The notes under the pieces: model-generated
Told to the model about the DNA's origin: nothing
Databases searched by the model: none
What the model saw: the letters and a program-made list of their open reading frames with translations, nothing else
In this document: positions 35,969 to 38,971 of the stretch, one piece after another
How the letters are laid out: each line of letters opens with the position of its first letter
Numbering within the stretch: position 1 is the first letter of the stretch
Program-made: the position numbers and the translations under genes
Source of the DNA: an uncultured bacterium
GTDB lineage: Bacteria; Bacteroidota; Bacteroidia; Sphingobacteriales; Sphingobacteriaceae
Length of the DNA: 38,971 nucleotides
Assembly: GCA_903828245.1 (NCBI GenBank)
Contig: CAIKLP010000053.1
Span: 1 to 38,971 of the forward strand
Direction: 5' to 3'

Positions 35969-37453
35969 ATGTCTTCTAAAAAAGCGATTATTATAGGTGC
36001 AGGCGTAGGTGGAATGGCAACCGCAATCAGGCTAAAATTACAAGGGTATCATGTACAGGTTTTTGAAAAAAATGATTATCCAGGTGGAAAGTTGAGTCAT
36101 TTTGAAACCAATGGTTTTAGGTTTGATGCGGGTCCAAGTTTATTTACAAGTCCTCATTTAATAGAAGAGTTGTTTGCCTTAGCCAACGAACCTATCGATG
36201 AGTATTTTAGATATGAAAAGTTAACGGTAGCTTGTAATTATTTTTATGAAGATGGAGTTTGTATCAAAGCCTATACAAATAAGGAGGCTTTTGCTGCAGA
36301 GTTAAAGGAGAAAACCAATGAACCTTCGCAAAATATATATCGATATTTAAATGATGCGAAGTCAGCATACAATTACATTGCTATTATCTTTTTAAAATAT
36401 TCATTGCACGCAATTCAAACGCTTTTTAAAGCGCCTATTTTTAAAGCAATTGGTAAGTTGAAATTGGCTTATCTGTTTAAGTCTTTAAATGATTATAACA
36501 AATCGGCATTTAAGTCGCCTAAATTAGTACAGCTATTTAATCGCTTTGCCACTTACAATGGCAGTAACCCTTACAGGGCACCGGCAATGCTTTCTTTAAT
36601 CTCACACCTAGAACACAATGAAGGTGCTTTTTATCCTCAAGGCGGTATGATTAGCATAACCAATGCGTTGTATAATTTAGCACTTAAACTTGGCGTACAG
36701 TTTTCATTTGGAAAATCAGTTCAAGAGATTCAAACAAAAGGCAATTGCGTGACTTGCGTGAAGGTAGATAAGGAAGTATATGACGCAGCAATTGTGGTAA
36801 GTAATATGGATGTTTATTTTACTTATAAAAATTTATTAAACGATTCGTCTAAGGCAGCAGAAATAAAAAAACAAGAAAGAAGTAGCAGTGCTTTAATTTT
36901 TTATTGGGGGATGAATAAAACTTTTCCAACATTAGACTTGCACAACATTTTTTTTAGTGCAGATTATCAAGCCGAATTTGATGCCATTTTTAATACCGGA
37001 TTGCCATTTAATGATCCAACCGTGTACATTAATATCACAAATAAATTAGAACCTGGAAAACATGCCCCAATTGGTAAAGAAAACTGGTTTGTCATGATTA
37101 ATGTTCCTGCAAATAATGGGCAAGATTGGACTAACTTAGCACTGTATTATCGAAAAGCAATCATTCAAAAATTAAATCAAATAATGGGAGAAAATATTGA
37201 ACCCTATATAGAGGTCGCTGAGGTGCTCACGCCAGTTAGTATTGAGTCGAAAACCGCTTCATACATGGGTTCTTTGTATGGCACTAGTTCTAATAGTAAG
37301 ATGGCAGCATTTATGCGACATCCTAATGATAGTAAGACAAGCAATGGCCTTTATTTTGTAGGAGGCAGCGTACATCCTGGAGGAGGTATACCACTTTGTT
37401 TGTCAAGTGCAAGCATTGTAGCCAATTTAATCAAAGATAAATACCATGCCTAA
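35969..37453 (+). CDS. crtD: Carotenoid desaturase of the CrtI/CrtD family, probably 1-hydroxycarotenoid 3,4-desaturase
   Basis: This 494-residue FAD enzyme belongs to the phytoene-desaturase family. The dinucleotide-binding motif AIIIGAGVGGMATAIRLKLQGYHVQVFEK spans about residues 6-34, followed by PGGKLSHFETNGFRFDAGPSLF. The C-terminal signature GLYFVGGSVHPGGGIPLCLSSA lies at about 457-478. Choosing CrtD over CrtI or another desaturase is inference from the next gene, a CruF-type hydratase, since the two act in sequence on the psi end of a carotenoid. The overlap with that gene (8 bases) implies co-translation. No crtB, crtY or crtZ is in the window, so the rest of the pathway lies elsewhere. 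Confidence 0.82.
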   Translation: MSSKKAIIIGAGVGGMATAIRLKLQGYHVQVFEKNDYPGGKLSHFETNGFRFDAGPSLFTSPHLIEELFALANEPIDEYFRYEKLTVACNYFYEDGVCIKAYTNKEAFAAELKEKTNEPSQNIYRYLNDAKSAYNYIAIIFLKYSLHAIQTLFKAPIFKAIGKLKLAYLFKSLNDYNKSAFKSPKLVQLFNRFATYNGSNPYRAPAMLSLISHLEHNEGAFYPQGGMISITNALYNLALKLGVQFSFGKSVQEIQTKGNCVTCVKVDKEVYDAAIVVSNMDVYFTYKNLLNDSSKAAEIKKQERSSSALIFYWGMNKTFPTLDLHNIFFSADYQAEFDAIFNTGLPFNDPTVYINITNKLEPGKHAPIGKENWFVMINVPANNGQDWTNLALYYRKAIIQKLNQIMGENIEPYIEVAEVLTPVSIESKTASYMGSLYGTSSNSKMAAFMRHPNDSKTSNGLYFVGGSVHPGGGIPLCLSSASIVANLIKDKYHA

Positions 37454-38123
37454 TTTTAAAAAGCATAGCCCCATTTTTTTAGCCCTTTTATTTCACATAA
37501 CAGGATTGATAGGTATTTTATTTACGCCCTATAAAGATTGGTTCATTTATAGCGTACCTATTGTATTGCTGATTATGTTTTTATTGCTTTCCATTACACA
37601 ATTAAAATTCTTTAAAGCATATATTGGTTTTTTCTTTATTGCTTTTACCATTGGCATGGCAACTGAAATTATTGGAGTGAATACCGGACTGCTTTTTGGG
37701 AATTACCAATATGGCCAAGTGTTAGGCCCAAAGCTCTACGGAGTGCCACTTTTAATAGGCTTCAATTGGTTTAACATTGTATTTTGTTCGGGATCTTTAC
37801 TAACACAATGCATTGATTTAATTCGAAGGAAGTGGAATATAAATATATCCGCAACGACATTCAATATTGCTGTGGTAATTGGCGGGGGGGCTGCCATTGC
37901 AACCTGCTTTGATATTATTTTAGAACCAGTTGCGGTTAAATTAAACTTTTGGTCTTGGGAAAACGGTTATATCCCTTTATATAATTATATATGCTGGTTT
38001 ACGATCAGTGCTATTTTATTAGGCCTTAAAATGTATATTAAAAAAATTACTGCAAATACATTTGCCTCCATTTTATTTATTATTCAAGCATTATTTTTTT
38101 TACTGCTTAATTACTTTTTATAA
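37446..38123 (+). CDS. cruF: Carotenoid biosynthesis protein, CruF-type 1',2'-hydratase (DUF422)
   Basis: This 225-residue membrane protein has about seven hydrophobic segments. It carries conserved family blocks: GMATEIIGVNTGLLFGNYQYG, LGPKLYGVPLLIGFNWF, and ATCFDIILEPVAVKLNFWSWENGYIPLYNYICWF. These hold the acidic and aromatic residues shared by CruF-type hydratases, which add water to the psi end group of gamma-carotene-like substrates. Bisanhydrobacterioruberin-type enzymes share the same fold. Its ATG overlaps the crtD end by 8 bases. The final codons (LLNYFL and stop) lie inside the first copy of a tandem repeat that continues downstream, so the C-terminus may have been reshaped by repeat slippage. 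Confidence 0.85.
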   Translation: MPNFKKHSPIFLALLFHITGLIGILFTPYKDWFIYSVPIVLLIMFLLLSITQLKFFKAYIGFFFIAFTIGMATEIIGVNTGLLFGNYQYGQVLGPKLYGVPLLIGFNWFNIVFCSGSLLTQCIDLIRRKWNINISATTFNIAVVIGGGAAIATCFDIILEPVAVKLNFWSWENGYIPLYNYICWFTISAILLGLKMYIKKITANTFASILFIIQALFFLLLNYFL

Positions 38124-38303
38124 AAAAATACTTTCGGCGAAATGGTGTTTTTAAGCTTGAATTACTTTTTATAAAAAACATTTTATCTGGATTGATAAAA
38201 ATGGCTTTCGGCGAAAAGGTGTTTTTAAGCTTGAATTACTTATTATAAAAAACATTATATCTGGATTGATAAAATGGCTTTTGAGAAAAGGTGTGCTGTT
38301 AAG
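38105..38303. repeat. Tandem repeat of about 74 bases growing from the end of cruF
   Basis: Two near-full copies lie at 38145-38218 (74 bases) and 38219-38290 (72 bases), each starting GTGTTTTTAAGCTTGAATTA. They differ by two T-to-A changes, a one-base indel in an A run and changes around CTTTCGGCGAAAAG. A shorter copy at 38105-38144 lacks the middle (from CATTTTATCTGG on) and overlaps the last codons and stop of cruF. A degenerate fourth start (GTGTGCTGTTAAG) follows at 38291-38303. The repeat fills most of the 294-base gap to the next gene. The remaining bases (38304-38417) hold nothing I can identify. Confidence 0.88.
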
Positions 38304-38417
38304 ATTTTTAAAGACATATAAGCAGGCATAAAATTTCCAGGCTAGTACTATTTTAAAGCGCTAGGCAACCAAAACTTTCACAAGCAATACAATATTATAT
38401 AGCAGCGTAAATTTATA

Positions 38418-38858
38418 TTAAGAAGCTTGTATCGTAATGAGCACCTGCTCTGGTTCATTTTCACCTGTAATCAATACCGGTTTATTAATTGCCTTTGCCA
38501 TTCCCCCTAATAATTCCATAAACTGCTCATGCTGTGTGATCGTATGAAAATCCCTAGGATCAATATCAAATTTAATTTCTGTTGATTTGAAAAAATGAAC
38601 GTTCATTAAAATTTTATCTAACAGAATGTTTGCAGAAGAACTATAATCTTCGTTCCCTTCAAAAAACTCGTTGACAATATCAAATTTAATTTTGGGTTCG
38701 TTCTTAACAGTTTTTCCGTTTAACCAATCTACCTTGCAATTTTCATTTACAAAGTTGATCCATTTTTCCCAGTCACTAGCGCTAGTGTCTTGTATTATTA
38801 CATCTCTTAACGATCCATCGTAGAAATATATTTGCTGTTTTATCTCTGACCAATTCAT
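38418..38858 (-). CDS. Hypothetical protein of unknown family
   Basis: This 146-residue acidic protein is soluble by appearance: no signal peptide, no membrane segment, one Cys. It begins MNWSEIKQQIYFYDGSLRDVIIQDTSASDW and continues WEKWINFVNENCKVDW, then strand-rich segments (IKFDIVNEFF, KILMNVHFFKSTEIKFDID) and a final PVLITGENEPEQVLITIQ. The Trp-rich DGSLRD...DWxxWIxFVN opening looks like a conserved family, but I cannot name it with confidence. It lies directly downstream of the rRNA operon on the same strand, after that operon's terminator, with a 26-base leader and no clear promoter. No function is proposed. Confidence 0.7.
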   Translation of the reverse strand: MNWSEIKQQIYFYDGSLRDVIIQDTSASDWEKWINFVNENCKVDWLNGKTVKNEPKIKFDIVNEFFEGNEDYSSSANILLDKILMNVHFFKSTEIKFDIDPRDFHTITQHEQFMELLGGMAKAINKPVLITGENEPEQVLITIQAS

Positions 38859-38884
38859 GGGTACAATTTACTTATAATAAATTC

Positions 38885-38919
38885 AAAAAAAAAGCCCAGA
38901 ACATTGCTGATCTGGGCTT
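38885..38919 (-). terminator. Intrinsic terminator of the rRNA operon
   Basis: Read on the minus strand, a perfect 9-base stem (AAGCCCAGA...TCTGGGCTT, arms at 38911-38919 and 38892-38900) with a 10-base loop is followed by a run of nine T. It lies just after the 5S rRNA and before the hypothetical gene. Confidence 0.9.
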
Positions 38920-38930
38920 GAATAAAATTT

Positions 38931-38971
38931 GGCAACGACCTACTCTCCCACATTTTACTGCAGTACCATTG
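38931..38971 (-). rRNA. rrf: 5S ribosomal RNA, 3' end only
   Basis: On the minus strand the bases read CAATGGTACTGCAGTAAAAT, then GTGGGAGAGTAGGTCGTTGCC, the conserved 3' third of bacterial 5S rRNA (loop E/helix IV, then GGGAGAGTAGGTC before the closing stem). The mature end is at or within a base or two of 38931. The 5' part, and presumably the 23S and 16S genes of the same operon, lie beyond the window. Confidence 0.93.

Noticed and set aside
38105-38303. Possible CRISPR array at the repeats after cruF
   Set aside because: The copies are directly adjacent with no unique spacers, are 72-74 bases long and diverge by indels. They are simple tandem duplications and no cas genes are nearby.

Overview
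This is chromosomal DNA from a low-GC member of the Bacteroidota, most likely a Chitinophagales/Chitinophagaceae-type organism. The assignment is inference. It rests on a T9SS-type C-terminal sorting domain, a DUF3098 gene beside ftsX, the purH-mreBCD-mrdA-rodA order, a single fused ribBA, leucyl-tRNA synthetase with a Bacteroidota-type insertion, candidate promoters with the TAnnTTTG -7 element, and a crtD-cruF carotenoid pair. Gene density is very high. There are no transposases, integrases, phage genes or CRISPR arrays.

Layout. 1-6823 (+): the 3' part of purH, then a compact cell-elongation operon mreB-mreC-mreD-mrdA(PBP2)-rodA. 6824-9589 (-): leuS, which meets rodA tail to tail with no spacer. 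9697-13256 (+): ftsX, a DUF3098 membrane protein, uppP, truB and ribF as one tight operon. 13248-16064 (-): uvrA, whose end overlaps ribF. 16296-19311 (+): an ECF sigma factor, a small unrecognised protein, nth and recA; strong intrinsic terminators follow the sigma gene, the small gene and recA. 19604-22597 (+): a large secreted endonuclease I-family protein. 22651-23682 (-): tsaD. 23745 (or about 23691)-28043 (+): a 1430-residue TamB-like envelope protein. 28045-34607 (-): a six-gene run, read in the order START-like protein, LptF/LptG-type permease, GT9, GT4, GT2, ribBA. 34706-34779 (+): tRNA-Met(CAT). 34909-38123: a GNAT-like protein (+), a DCC thiol-disulfide protein (-), and the crtD-cruF pair (+). 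38105-38303: a tandem repeat that begins inside the end of cruF. 38418-38858 (-): an unrecognised protein. 38885-38971 (-): the 3' end of a 5S rRNA and its terminator, the tail of an rRNA operon that lies beyond the window.

How the genes fit together. Envelope growth dominates: the Rod elongasome, FtsX, undecaprenyl-PP recycling (UppP), TamB, an LptF/G permease and three glycosyltransferases that probably build a surface glycan. DNA repair is the second theme (uvrA, nth, recA). Translation and tRNA modification (leuS, truB, tsaD, tRNA-Met) and flavin synthesis (ribF, ribBA) fill the rest. crtD-cruF points to a 1-hydroxy-3,4-didehydro carotenoid end group.

Most of the window is ordinary core genome. 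The points most worth a second look are the missing start codon of the tamB-like gene, the glycosyltransferase block between the lptF-type gene and ribBA, the cysteine clusters at both ends of the GT9 protein, the repeat grown from the cruF terminus, and the small protein that a terminator separates from the ECF sigma gene.
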